From positions 1 to 56,454 of IMG/VR virus record IMGVR_UViG_3300047317_000385: a stretch of 56,454 nucleotides of DNA. One strand, given 5' to 3'. The notes beneath the pieces were generated by a model. It was not told the DNA's origin. It saw nothing but the letters and a program-made list of their open reading frames with translations, and ran no database searches. Shown in pieces: positions 21,505 to 29,586 of the stretch (position 1 is its first letter; every line of letters starts with the position of its first letter). This DNA is from a virus. The position numbers were made by a program, and so were the translations under genes.

Positions 21505-22195
21505 GGGGTCCGGCGGCAAAGCTGCGCAGCCCGCAATTTGCGCGGACAGCGCGAGCGCGCCCCCAAAGGGGGCGGCCCGTGCCGCCGCTTGGAGGCTTAG
21601 CCTCCCCGGGATCGCCAAATCCTCCCTCAACGTACACCGTGCCCCGGTCGCCCCCCGCTGACGGTCCTCATCCGTCCCGGCTGTGAAGGGGTCGCCGCCC
21701 GTCCGCCCATCCGTGGGTTTCCGCTGTCAGAGAGCGCCGGCCCCCGCTACTTGAAAGCTAGCTTTCGAGTAGTTTTCGAGTATCAGACCCCCCTTAAAGG
21801 AAGGAGCGCGTCAGCGCTCCGCCCGTTCTCCCGGCGCTGCCGGTCGGCCTCGATCCGAGCTGGAGGCTTCGGAGCGCCGGCTGGCATCCAAGGCCACGAG
21901 AAGCTGCTGCGCTGCCGTCGAAGTCCACCCGAGACGCGTCTCGGGCCAGGGTTCTGTTTCAGGCCGCTAGAGCGAACGCCCGTCGGCTGTCGGCCGCGAC
22001 CGCTTCGCTCGACAGCGCAGCGCCCGTCACGCTACGGGACGCCCCGGACACAACACGACCCGCCGGAGCGGGCCATGTGACGATCAACGGATGGCGCAGA
22101 GTCCGCACCGCAGGTATCCCAACCGAAGGCTGTGGCTCCCGCGCCAGCGCTGCGACGATTGGCAGCAGCCTAGCAACCCGGCCGGCAGTAAAAGC
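21505..22195. other. Gene-free region dense in inverted repeats, candidate origin
   Basis: No convincing gene in about 700 bases. Inverted repeats seen: 21558-21574 (CGCCCCC/GGGGGCG), 21591-21605 (GGAGGC/GCCTCC), 21753-21766 (GAAAGCTAGCTTTC), 21803-21820 (GGAGCGC/GCGCTCC), 21928-21945 (perfect 18-base palindrome CCCGAGACGCGTCTCGGG) and 22023-22038 (CCCGT/ACGGG). Two TTCGAGTA copies follow the 21753 palindrome. A plus-strand leader copy (22116-22129) has no gene after it. It separates early genes from the lysis block. Inferred: replication origin or control region. Confidence 0.5.
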
Positions 22196-22230
22196 GAGCC
22201 CGTCGCCACAGGGGGAGTGACGACGGGCTC
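22196..22230 (-). terminator. Rho-independent terminator after the 22265 gene
   Basis: GAGCCCGTCG (minus, 22230-22221) pairs perfectly with CGACGGGCTC (22205-22196) around a 15-base loop, followed by GCTTTTACTG. A ten-pair stem plus T run 35 bases after the stop makes this the best terminator in the window. Confidence 0.85.
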
Positions 22231-22264
22231 AGAGGGGAGGAGGGTACTTCGGTCCGGCGGGAGT

Positions 22265-23182
22265 CTACACGGCGCGCTGGTCGGCGTCGTGCTCGAACTC
22301 GGCCTCGGCCTTCTCCGCCGCTGCCTTGTCGCTGCCCGTGACCTGTTCCCACTGGCCGCCCGGCGACCGGACGCTCATGTAGCCCGCCGCCGCGACCTGG
22401 AACTCCCCGACGTTCGGCAGGCCGGGGATCGTCTGCCACTGCGTCGTGTCCTCGGTGAAGCAGCACGCCGTCCTGGTCTGCTCCTGCCCCCACCACTTCG
22501 GGTACGCGAAGTCGCTGATCTGCGCCTCCGGTACTCCGCACGGCCGACCCTCGGGTGCCCCCACGTCCCACGGGCGGCCCTGCACCGGATCGCCGACCTC
22601 ACCGATGTATTCCTTGCCATCGGCCGAGTTCGTGTAGACCCGGATTTCCGCTTCGTTGTTGACGTAGGGATCGACCGCCATCTCGAACAGCTCGTGCGTC
22701 GCGACTTCCGTCACGGGCGCGCTGTCTTCGCGGCTGGTCTTGACGAACACCTTGCTCACGACGATTTCTTCGCCGGACTCGGGGTGCAACGCGATCCCGC
22801 GTTCCGAATGCGTCCCGGACGGACCCTGCTTGCTGACACGGGCCTGTCCTTCGTGATAGCCCAGCGCGCCGGGCTGATCGCTTTCGTCCAGCAGCTCCAC
22901 GACCCACGCGCCCGCCGGGATCGGGTCGCCTGGACCGATCAGCTTCACGTCCTCGATCGGGCCGACGTAATCGTGCTCGACCCACGGACTGCGGTTGAAG
23001 TGAAAGAGCGCCGCGTAGCGCATCGACCACGCCGTGTTCGCCAACTGCTCGACGGTCCAGCTACCCGCCGCCGTCATATCCCGGATGACGACCAGGTGGC
23101 CCTCGTGACTGTTCTCGACGGTCGGCGCCTCAAACGGCTCGCCCATCGCCAAGCCCTGCGTGATCGTTCTAGATGCCTCCAC
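22265..23182 (-). CDS. Hypothetical protein with HELFE...DP metalloprotease-like motif
   Basis: 305 residues, GTG at 23182 after AAAGGAG. Seen: a mid-protein VTEVATHELFEMAVDPYVNN, similar to HE-x-x-E...DP motifs in bacterial proteins annotated as metallopeptidase-like. Other blocks are WVEHDYVGPIEDVKLIG, EYIGEVGDPVQGRPW and DFAYPKWWG. No signal peptide. A classical HExxH site is absent, so protease activity is unproven. It ends the lysis/envelope block and could act on the host envelope or on virion proteins. It has its own leader and a strong terminator. Confidence 0.65.
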   Translation of the reverse strand: MEASRTITQGLAMGEPFEAPTVENSHEGHLVVIRDMTAAGSWTVEQLANTAWSMRYAALFHFNRSPWVEHDYVGPIEDVKLIGPGDPIPAGAWVVELLDESDQPGALGYHEGQARVSKQGPSGTHSERGIALHPESGEEIVVSKVFVKTSREDSAPVTEVATHELFEMAVDPYVNNEAEIRVYTNSADGKEYIGEVGDPVQGRPWDVGAPEGRPCGVPEAQISDFAYPKWWGQEQTRTACCFTEDTTQWQTIPGLPNVGEFQVAAAGYMSVRSPGGQWEQVTGSDKAAAEKAEAEFEHDADQRAV

Positions 23183-23208
23183 GTGAGGCTCCTTTCGTTC
23201 GGATGATC

Positions 23209-23246
23209 TGCGGTGCGCCCCGACCGGTACGCCGGGGCGCGCGCAG
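23209..23246 (-). terminator. GC-rich hairpin after the LAGLIDADG gene
   Basis: GCGCCCCG (23215-23222) pairs with CGGGGCGC (23233-23240), extended by CTGCG/GCAG outside. It lies between the homing endonuclease stop and the start of the 22265 gene. There is no T run. Confidence 0.5.
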
Positions 23247-23272
23247 CTTCGCAGATCAGGGGTCTTCGATGG

Positions 23273-23767
23273 TCAGGACACGAGTCGTAGCTGTGGGTCG
23301 GATCGCTGCTCAGGCAGTGGCAATCCGCTCGAGCCGTCATAGCGACGTAGCGCAGTCAACGCCTCGGCATACGCTGCCATCTCTGAGTAGTCGTTGTTGC
23401 GACCGCGCCGGTTGCCGCCCTTCTTGGTTCGCTGCCATGCACTGACCGCCTGCCGCCAGATGGCGTAGTCGGCGGCCTTCTTGGCTCGGAGCGGATATCG
23501 GTCAAGCAGGATCACCAAGGCGACGCAATCCGCCTTAGCGTGTACCTGCCAGCGAACTGCGGGATTACCTCGGTTCGGCTGTGTGTGGACGATTGACCCG
23601 AGCCCTGTAATGCGCTGTAGCTCTCTCAGGATGGACTCGTCGTCTCGTCTGAGCGTGATGCTGAAATGGCAACGGTAGGCGAAGTTCATCTGCGTCTTAC
23701 TGTGTGGCTGCGTGTATATCTGAAAGCAGCCCTCGCCGTCGATGAACCCCGCCAACCAGTTGCCCAA
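23273..23767 (-). CDS. LAGLIDADG homing endonuclease
   Basis: About 164 residues from TTG 23767; an in-frame stop lies just upstream and no ATG is available. Seen: NWLAGFIDGEGCFQI at the very N terminus (one LAGLIDADG helix, so it would act as a homodimer), RCHFSITLRRDDESILRELQRITGLGSIV, VRWQVHAKADCVALVILLDRYPL and KKAADYAIWRQAVSAW, all typical of the family. It is free-standing between a lipoprotein gene and the 22265 gene. No intron or intein was seen. A mobile element by itself. Confidence 0.9.
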   Translation of the reverse strand: MGNWLAGFIDGEGCFQIYTQPHSKTQMNFAYRCHFSITLRRDDESILRELQRITGLGSIVHTQPNRGNPAVRWQVHAKADCVALVILLDRYPLRAKKAADYAIWRQAVSAWQRTKKGGNRRGRNNDYSEMAAYAEALTALRRYDGSSGLPLPEQRSDPQLRLVS

Positions 23768-23779
23768 TGCGGTCGTCGA

Positions 23780-24505
23780 TCATGGATCTTCTATAGCGAT
23801 TACAGGATGTAGCTCAGCCGCGTTCGGTGCGACCCCCCGTTGACCGTGGGGAACGTCAAAGAATAGGGTGCCTGTGATGGTCACCCGATGCCCGATCGTC
23901 TCCCACGACGTTGTGCTCGGTTCTCCGAACTCCTGGACAAATGCTGCTCGTGCGTGCTCGATCTGAGTCTCCAAGACCGACACGCTGCCGGTCACGGGCG
24001 GCTCAGTACATGCGGGTGCCAAAGGAATCTCGGCGATCATCGTCTGTTCGCCTTCCCGCAGCACGAGATGGAAGTCGCTATCCGCCTCTCGCTTGGCGAC
24101 TTCGAGCGTCGCGGTCACCTTGTAGACCTGTTGCTCTGCTTCACTGCGCGGCTGATCGGGGTTCCCGGGATTCGTAGTAGGCAACCCGTCGAGCGTTGCG
24201 ATCGTCGTTTGGAGCGGCGCGAGCTTGATGTTCGCGGCTGCCGGGTCCGTAGCGGTCTTGACCGCCCAACGCTCCCGACCGCACGAAGCGCTACCGGCCA
24301 TGACTCGACCGTCGCCCTTTGACTCCGCTTCCGCGTGCGCCGGCACCGGCACAGTCCGCACCAGCGGACGCACCACCGGAGCGCCCGGCTGGTGCAACTC
24401 CCCGGCACGACTCGGCGCCGGCTTGGACGGTTCGCTGCCGCCGCCGCAGCCGCCAGCGATGGCGGCCACGATCACCGCGGCGAACGCGAGCAGACCGCGC
24501 CTCAT
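23780..24505 (-). CDS. Phage lipoprotein, ELHPV-type domain
   Basis: 241 residues, ATG at 24505 overlapping the upstream stop. Signal: basic MRRG, a hydrophobic stretch and the lipobox AGGC with Cys20, then a Gly/Ser/Pro linker. The C-terminal domain ends FFDVPHGQRGVAPNAAELHPVI, a motif shared by small bacterial secreted proteins. Inferred: anchored on the outer face of the host membrane. Possible roles are superinfection exclusion or lysis support. One of two lipoproteins in this block. Confidence 0.75.
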   Translation of the reverse strand: MRRGLLAFAAVIVAAIAGGCGGGSEPSKPAPSRAGELHQPGAPVVRPLVRTVPVPAHAEAESKGDGRVMAGSASCGRERWAVKTATDPAAANIKLAPLQTTIATLDGLPTTNPGNPDQPRSEAEQQVYKVTATLEVAKREADSDFHLVLREGEQTMIAEIPLAPACTEPPVTGSVSVLETQIEHARAAFVQEFGEPSTTSWETIGHRVTITGTLFFDVPHGQRGVAPNAAELHPVIAIEDP

Positions 24506-24858
24506 TTGGCGCCCGGCCCCTGGATCAGTTCGAGCTCCTTGCGGACCTGTTCACCGACGTGCCCAGGCAGGCTCCTGGTGAGTTCGTTGACGGCCGGCAG
24601 CACCGCGCGTACCTCAGCGAGCGCGCGCGCCGCGTCTTCGGTGACGGCTTTGCCGACGTGGATGTGCGCTTCCGCGAACGTCTCGGCCGCGTTGACGCCG
24701 ACCGCGATCAGCGACGCGCCGCCGATCAGAACAGCGCTGACGGTAGGGCTGACGCCCCAGCCGAACACCGCGACGAGCGAGCCGACGAACGCGATGTCCG
24801 CCTTCACCTTCGCCGGGGTGAACGGTTTGAGTTTGAACCCTGCTGGTGTGGCGTTCAT
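24502..24858 (-). CDS. Holin-like small membrane protein
   Basis: 118 residues, ATG at 24858 after GGGAG. Two hydrophobic helices at about 22-57 (ADIAFVGSLVAVFGWGVSP, AVLIGGASLIAVGVNAAE), then a charged helical tail. Size, two helices and position next to the lipoprotein hydrolase suggest a holin. It has a leader (ATCCCAAGGGAG), so it may start its own transcript. Confidence 0.6.
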   Translation of the reverse strand: MNATPAGFKLKPFTPAKVKADIAFVGSLVAVFGWGVSPTVSAVLIGGASLIAVGVNAAETFAEAHIHVGKAVTEDAARALAEVRAVLPAVNELTRSLPGHVGEQVRKELELIQGPGAK

Positions 24859-25223
24859 GCTTGCTCCCTTGGGATTGTGGGTGTTCGTGCTTCTCCCCGG
24901 TCCAGTCTATGCTCGACACGAGGGTGAGGACGGCCGTGGTGCGCGAGATAGTGCTGCTCCTCCACGAGCATCGCGGCGTGAGCTTGCAGGTCGACCACCT
25001 TCCCGATGTGCTCGGCGTCGATCTTCCCGTCGCTCGGAACGTTGGGATGGTGGACGTGACAGAGCTTGTACTGGCCGTGCGAGAACCGCCCCAGCCGATA
25101 GCAGCCCTTGTGATGGCAGAACAGGTGGTTGGCGATCATCGCCAGTGTCGGCAACAGCGCGACGACGGCCACCACTTCGATCACGCTGGTGCCCCACACG
25201 ACGGGCTCTGACAGGAAGCTCAT
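24855..25223 (-). CDS. Membrane protein with Cys/His cluster
   Basis: 122 residues, ATG at 25223 overlapping the upstream stop. One N-terminal TM helix (SVIEVVAVVALLPTLAMIA) followed by HLFCHHKGCYRLGRFSHGQYKLCHVHHP, three Cys and several His that could bind metal. The rest is charged, with many His. Similar small membrane proteins occur in actinophage lysis regions. Role unknown; possibly a holin accessory. Confidence 0.65.
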   Translation of the reverse strand: MSFLSEPVVWGTSVIEVVAVVALLPTLAMIANHLFCHHKGCYRLGRFSHGQYKLCHVHHPNVPSDGKIDAEHIGKVVDLQAHAAMLVEEQHYLAHHGRPHPRVEHRLDRGEARTPTIPREQA

Positions 25224-25483
25224 CGCTGTTGCCGTTGCGCCGCGAGACGCAAACGCAGGGCCTCCTCGCGCGGCATGATGCCCTTGAACGCGCGGCGCAT
25301 CGCCCCGAACTTCCCACCACTGGGGCCACTCTCGTGCATCCCGCCGAGCACCTGACCCTGCACGGCACGCTTGGCGACACGCAGGATCGTCTCTTGACGC
25401 GCGAGCTCGTTCTGGCCGCGCCAACGTCGCAGCAGGCCGCGCCCCCGGAGACTGTCGCGCTGCTGAACAGGGCGCTTCCTCAT
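25220..25483 (-). CDS. Small basic protein, 87 aa
   Basis: ATG at 25483 overlaps the lipoprotein stop, and its stop overlaps the membrane protein start. Highly basic (RRWRGQNELARQETILRVAKRAVQG, REEALRLRLAAQRQQR). No domain recognised. Confidence 0.65.
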   Translation of the reverse strand: MRKRPVQQRDSLRGRGLLRRWRGQNELARQETILRVAKRAVQGQVLGGMHESGPSGGKFGAMRRAFKGIMPREEALRLRLAAQRQQR

Positions 25484-26307
25484 CGCACACCTTCAGCTTC
25501 GAGAACGCGGATGCGGGCTTTCACGACATTGCCGTGGTGGAACAGCGGCGTGCACGCGCGGCGCGGCCGGTGGACACGGCAGCCCGCGTGGATCAGATGC
25601 CGGCGGGTGCGTTCCCGCTCACGGATCAGCGTGTTCAGCACGGACGGTTTGGGCTTCGGTGGCAGGAGCGGCGGGTGCGCGATCGTCAGGAACGCGCGCA
25701 GCACCAGCGAACAGTCGAGGTTGCGGCCCAGGCACGTACTCGTCCACTGTGTAGCGTCGAACCCCGGGTCGATGTGAGCGACGTGCGTGTAGTCCGCGTC
25801 CCACTTCCACACCTGCCACGAGTGGATGTGGGCCTGCGCGAGCAACGGGTCGATTTCGTGCGTGTACTCCCACCAGTCGGAGTAGACGCACGGGCGCGAC
25901 CATCCCAGCCTCATCTCGACACGGATCCATGCCACGGCCTCGCCGGGGGTCGCGTCGCCCGGCTCGACGTCCAAACAGTCCGCGTGGTAGCGGACGCTGA
26001 TAGCGATACTGACGGTGTGCGCGTTCGGCCAAGCCGCGCGCATCGGGCCGAACGTGATCCAGTGCCCCGCGGTGTAGCCCGCCTGAGCGAACGGGAACGC
26101 CGGGACCGTCGAGAGCGTCACCGAGTCGTACATCGTCGCGGTCGACGCGCTCGGGAAGATCGAACGGGCGAGCGCTGTCGGTGGCGCCGGCTTGCCCCAG
26201 CCCGGCGGATGGATCGAACCCGTAGCGGACGGCGAGACGGGATGACCGCTGCCGCAGCCCGCGACAGCGAGCACAGTCAACAGCAGCACGGCGAGCTTGG
26301 AGCGCAT
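25480..26307 (-). CDS. Lipoprotein with glycoside-hydrolase-like domain, candidate endolysin
   Basis: 275 residues, ATG at 26307 sharing the A of the upstream stop and following AAGGAGG. Signal with lipobox VAGC, Cys18. The domain at about 58-200 has TMYDSVTLSTVPAF, AGYTAGHWITFG, VSIAISV, DCLDVEPGDATPGEAVAWI (acidic pair typical of GH25-like or DUF1906-like barrels) and SDWWEYTHEI, WQVWKWDADY, ending in HIDPGFD. A basic tail follows. Inferred: cell-wall hydrolase tethered by lipid to the host membrane. No other endolysin was found. Lipid anchoring is unusual for an endolysin and may hold it until lysis. Confidence 0.7.
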   Translation of the reverse strand: MRSKLAVLLLTVLAVAGCGSGHPVSPSATGSIHPPGWGKPAPPTALARSIFPSASTATMYDSVTLSTVPAFPFAQAGYTAGHWITFGPMRAAWPNAHTVSIAISVRYHADCLDVEPGDATPGEAVAWIRVEMRLGWSRPCVYSDWWEYTHEIDPLLAQAHIHSWQVWKWDADYTHVAHIDPGFDATQWTSTCLGRNLDCSLVLRAFLTIAHPPLLPPKPKPSVLNTLIRERERTRRHLIHAGCRVHRPRRACTPLFHHGNVVKARIRVLEAEGVR

Positions 26308-27185
26308 CAGCTTCCTCCTTGGGATGGACGCGCGAAGCGTACCGCTCTATTCGGAGCCTTGACCGTGCCAGCACCGATGTGGACGTGCGGGCCGTGTTCG
26401 ATCCCCGCTTCGACTTCGACGCCCTGTTCGTCCTGCCCGTGACCATGCCCGTGCCCGTGTCCTTCTTCGCTGTGGCCGTGACGTTCTTCTTCGGCGGCGG
26501 GTGGGGGCGCCACGACCGGCGGTGGCGTGGGAGGAGGCGCCACCACCGGAGGCGGCGCGGGGGGAGATCGTAGCGACGGCGGCGCGGGCGGACGACGAGC
26601 CGGCGGGTTGCTGTGCGCCACCGGCCCACCCCGGACAGGCCCGCTACGGCCCGTTGCGGGCGCGCTGGGGGCCAACACGAGCCTTTCCCCTGCCAGGACC
26701 AGCCCATGCGCTTCCGAGCGCTTAGACGGCCTGCTAGGGCCTCTCAGACCGACTGGCACTCCCGAGCACGACGACGCGGCGGGGATCCGAGCGACAGCTT
26801 CCAGCGCGTCCCGCCACCGAGCCTGCGCGCGCCGCGACAGCAAATGGAACCCCGACGCGATCCGCAACACCGCTCCCCCGGACAGCGTCTCGTAACGCTT
26901 CAACCGGCAGTACGCATCGGCGGCCATGTCCGTCAACGCCTGCTCGCGCACGACCTCGGCTTCCAGCTCTCCCAACACTGTCCGGTTCTCGCCCAACACG
27001 ACTTCAAGGGTCCGCGCCTGATCCTTGATGTGTCCCGACTCAGACGACTGGCCGAACAGCGCGGCGACGACCAGCCCCAGCGTCGTCAACACCAGTGCGC
27101 AGACCATGAACAGCGCGATCGTGCCGCGCCGCGTCAACCCGTACACCGTCTCCTCCGACGAGGGATTCTGGATAGCCCGGATCAT
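26307..27185 (-). CDS. Membrane-anchored protein with Pro-rich and His-rich tail
   Basis: 292 residues from ATG 27185, in a TGATG overlap. One TM near residues 20-45 (GTIALFMVCALVLTTLGLVVAALF), then a coiled-coil-like stretch (IKDQARTLEVVLGENRTVLGELEAEVVREQ), then a Pro-rich region with repeated PPPVVAPPP and a HGHSEEGHGHGHGHG run. The geometry (N-terminal anchor, long external arm with a wall-spanning Pro-rich linker) fits a spanin-like or wall-crossing protein. The His run suggests metal binding. Inference only. Confidence 0.65.
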   Translation of the reverse strand: MIRAIQNPSSEETVYGLTRRGTIALFMVCALVLTTLGLVVAALFGQSSESGHIKDQARTLEVVLGENRTVLGELEAEVVREQALTDMAADAYCRLKRYETLSGGAVLRIASGFHLLSRRAQARWRDALEAVARIPAASSCSGVPVGLRGPSRPSKRSEAHGLVLAGERLVLAPSAPATGRSGPVRGGPVAHSNPPARRPPAPPSLRSPPAPPPVVAPPPTPPPVVAPPPAAEEERHGHSEEGHGHGHGHGQDEQGVEVEAGIEHGPHVHIGAGTVKAPNRAVRFARPSQGGS

Positions 27186-27460
27186 CAATGCACCGCCCCC
27201 CCGCTCACCAGCAACGTCAACCCGACCAAGACCGCGCTCGAGACGGCCGCCGCGATCACCGCCGCCCGCAACGTCTGTTTGGACTGGCGCGCTTCGGCGG
27301 CCGGGTTCCCCGTCAGATCGTCAATCTTCTTCCCGAGCGCCCTGACTTCGGTCGTGAGCACCGCCAGCGCCTTCGGGGTCGGACCAAGCTCGACCAGCCG
27401 CCTATCCACGTCGGTGAAACGGTCGTCCAGCCGGTCGTCTGTCCAACGATCAAGACCCAT
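27185..27460 (-). CDS. Small coiled-coil membrane protein (hemolysin/holin-like)
   Basis: 91 residues, ATG at 27460. N-terminal coiled-coil-like part (WTDDRLDDRFTDVDRRLVELG, LAVLTTEVRALGKKIDDL) followed by one C-terminal TM (LRAAVIAAAVSSAVLVGLTLLVSG). This layout matches XhlA-type holin-associated proteins. First gene of the lysis block. Confidence 0.65.
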   Translation of the reverse strand: MGLDRWTDDRLDDRFTDVDRRLVELGPTPKALAVLTTEVRALGKKIDDLTGNPAAEARQSKQTLRAAVIAAAVSSAVLVGLTLLVSGGAVH

Positions 27461-27514
27461 CTTGCCTCTCAGAGCATGTTGAATAAAAAGGGTGGGTCAC
27501 GAAAAGCTCTCAAA

Positions 27515-27976
27515 CTAAGTCAGGTTGAAGATTATCCCGTCCAACCCCACGCCTTTACCGGCAGCGAGTGTCGAAGCGGGGCTCACAACACCGGAACTGT
27601 CTACCTGTGCTACGGCCGGCACACCTTCATTGTCTATATAGATCACTATCGTAGCCGGAGGGCGAAAGCCTACGGGCAGGGTGATGATCGCTTCACCTTT
27701 GGCGATAGTCTGCCCAGCCTTAACTATTATCACTCCCCGGATTCTAGCTACTGCGCCACCCTGCTCAGTACGCACCCTGACCGTCTGGAATGGTTCACCA
27801 AAGGGTTCGATCTTCGACGAAGGGGTGGTTTCCGTCCACGCGCCACAGCCGGTGCCCCACGATCCATTCCCGCTCGCGTCGGATGTGAGTATCTTTCCCG
27901 CACCCGCACCCGCAGGTAGCAACAGGCCACCTGCGAGCTTCGCCTTCCACTCCAATATGCGTGTCTGCACAGCCAT
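27515..27976 (-). CDS. Tail fibre or tip protein
   Basis: 153 residues from ATG 27976, two bases after the upstream stop; the longer frame from 28126 lies inside the fibre gene. Seen: LPAGAGAGKILTSDASGNGSWG and a C-terminal GVIIVKAGQTIAKGEAIITLPVGFRPPATIVIYI, common in phage receptor-binding tip proteins. Distal end of the structural operon. Confidence 0.65.
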   Translation of the reverse strand: MAVQTRILEWKAKLAGGLLLPAGAGAGKILTSDASGNGSWGTGCGAWTETTPSSKIEPFGEPFQTVRVRTEQGGAVARIRGVIIVKAGQTIAKGEAIITLPVGFRPPATIVIYIDNEGVPAVAQVDSSGVVSPASTLAAGKGVGLDGIIFNLT

Positions 27977-27980
27977 CAGA

Positions 27981-29102
27981 TCAGCCGACGATCGTGATCC
28001 AGAAGACCGTTTTCGCGGCAGGCGCTTCCGGCCAGGTGACCTTGATTTCGTTTTCGCCTTCGGGTTCCCAAGCCAGTTCAATCGGATTCCCCGGCACTCC
28101 CGCATTATTTTCAAACGCCTGCACATGCACCTGGTACGTCCCGAGTTCGTGTTTGATTTTCAGTTCTGTCGTCGCCGCCGCAAGGTTCAGTGCAAAGCTC
28201 TTGACTCGCGCGCTGCCCGTGATAGCCGCACCAACCCCAGCTTCGGACGCCGGTACGACCGCGTGATTCGCTGTCTGCGGAACGATCTTGAGTTTGTTGC
28301 CCGACCGTTCCGTGTACGGCGCTTCGCCGACAACTGACAACCCCGACTGGAATTCGACCCACACCTGCGCCGTCGTACCGACCGTCACCACCTTCGCGGT
28401 CTGCACAAACTCCTTGGCTTCGTTCGCCGTGCCTTCTTCTGCGAACACCGCGGCGTCTTGCAGCTCCACCGTCGTTTCCGCATCCGCCGACCGCGTCAAC
28501 AGGAACTTTTCGCCCACGGCACCAGCCTGCGTCACAACGAAAATACCGTCGTTCTTCGCTTCCGCCTGATTCTTCACCAGAACACGCTTGCCGACAGCGG
28601 GTTTCACCCCGTCGATTTCGAGAGCCCCATTCGCGTTCGCTTCCAACGTCGTCGCGGTCGCCGTCACCGCAGGCAACGCCGCAGCAGTCGCAAGGAGCAC
28701 CGGCGCCTTCCACGACAAGCCATTGACCTTGCTGTCCACATATTTCTTGGTCGAAGCGTCCTGTGCCGCGGTCGGGTCCGTGACTTCGGTGAGCTTGTGT
28801 TTGACCGCCGTGTCGCCTTCAAGGTGCAGACCCGTGACTTGCGGGCTCGCGCCCGTCCCACCGTTCAAGTCCCCTTTCAGCTTGACCGTGCCGAGCGTAG
28901 CCCCCGTGGCTTCCGGCGTCGTCGCGCTATACACCCACGCAGCCCCGTTGTAGTAGCCGAATTCTTTCAGCGTCGTGTCGAAATAAACCTGACCTGCTTT
29001 CGGTTCGCTCGGCGCGGCAGCCAAGTTCTGGATCACCGCGTTCAGCAGCTCATTCTTCGCTAGGTCGATCTTCGATAGGAACTTGCGGATGCCTACGGCC
29101 AT
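27981..29102 (-). CDS. Tail fibre protein
   Basis: 373 residues, ATG at 29102. N-terminal part has a PSEPKAGQVYFDTTLKEFGYYNGAAWV block, common in fibre and appendage proteins, then TDPTAAQDASTKKYVDSKV and repeating beta-rich segments (VGKRVLVKNQAEAKNDGIFVVT). The C-terminal domain (TTELKIKHELGTYQVHVQAF) resembles the one in the 29111-29581 protein, suggesting a shared tip module. Role: host contact. Confidence 0.8.
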   Translation of the reverse strand: MAVGIRKFLSKIDLAKNELLNAVIQNLAAAPSEPKAGQVYFDTTLKEFGYYNGAAWVYSATTPEATGATLGTVKLKGDLNGGTGASPQVTGLHLEGDTAVKHKLTEVTDPTAAQDASTKKYVDSKVNGLSWKAPVLLATAAALPAVTATATTLEANANGALEIDGVKPAVGKRVLVKNQAEAKNDGIFVVTQAGAVGEKFLLTRSADAETTVELQDAAVFAEEGTANEAKEFVQTAKVVTVGTTAQVWVEFQSGLSVVGEAPYTERSGNKLKIVPQTANHAVVPASEAGVGAAITGSARVKSFALNLAAATTELKIKHELGTYQVHVQAFENNAGVPGNPIELAWEPEGENEIKVTWPEAPAAKTVFWITIVG

Positions 29103-29110
29103 GACTCCTC

Positions 29111-29581
29111 CTAGTTGAGATACGCGGTGCCGGTCACGGCCGCGCTGAACACGATCTTCAGTTCATTGTTGCTGACGTATTCTACGATACCCTGCACCTC
29201 GTCGCCAGCCGTGTCGATCACGGTCACGCTCGGGAACAGTTTCAGTTCGTGTTTGATCGTCCATTCCGCCAACGGCGCACCCTGCGTGAACACGAACGTC
29301 GCGCCAGGCGGTCCCGCCGGACCCGTTTTGCCTTCTTTGCCTTCCGGCCCGATCGATTCGCCCGACGCCACCAGTTCCCAGTTGCCTTCCGGGTTGCGTA
29401 TGGCTATCCCGAACGCCCTGATCCCCGTCTCGGGCTCCAAGTTCCCGATCACCGCCTGGCTTGTACCCGTCGCATCGGACACGACATGCGCGGGCTGTAC
29501 CCCGAGTTCCTGCGTCAAACGCTCAATGTCAGCGAGCCGACGTTCAAACGATGCGATCAGGGGAGGGGGAACAACGGGCAT
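29111..29581 (-). CDS. Tail protein with short collagen-like stretch
   Basis: 156 residues, ATG at 29581. Has ASFERRLADIERLTQELGVQ (coiled coil), a collagen-like GPEGKEGKTGPAGPPG stretch (five Gly-X-Y repeats), and a C-terminal beta domain WTIKHELKLFPSVTVIDTAGDE...VFSAAVTGTAYL, widespread in phage tail tips. Likely a trimeric appendage. Confidence 0.8.
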   Translation of the reverse strand: MPVVPPPLIASFERRLADIERLTQELGVQPAHVVSDATGTSQAVIGNLEPETGIRAFGIAIRNPEGNWELVASGESIGPEGKEGKTGPAGPPGATFVFTQGAPLAEWTIKHELKLFPSVTVIDTAGDEVQGIVEYVSNNELKIVFSAAVTGTAYLN

Positions 29582-29586
29582 TGGGT

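Noticed and set aside
24335-25777. 480-residue plus-strand open frame
   Set aside because: Overlaps five minus-strand genes with better start overlaps and composition.
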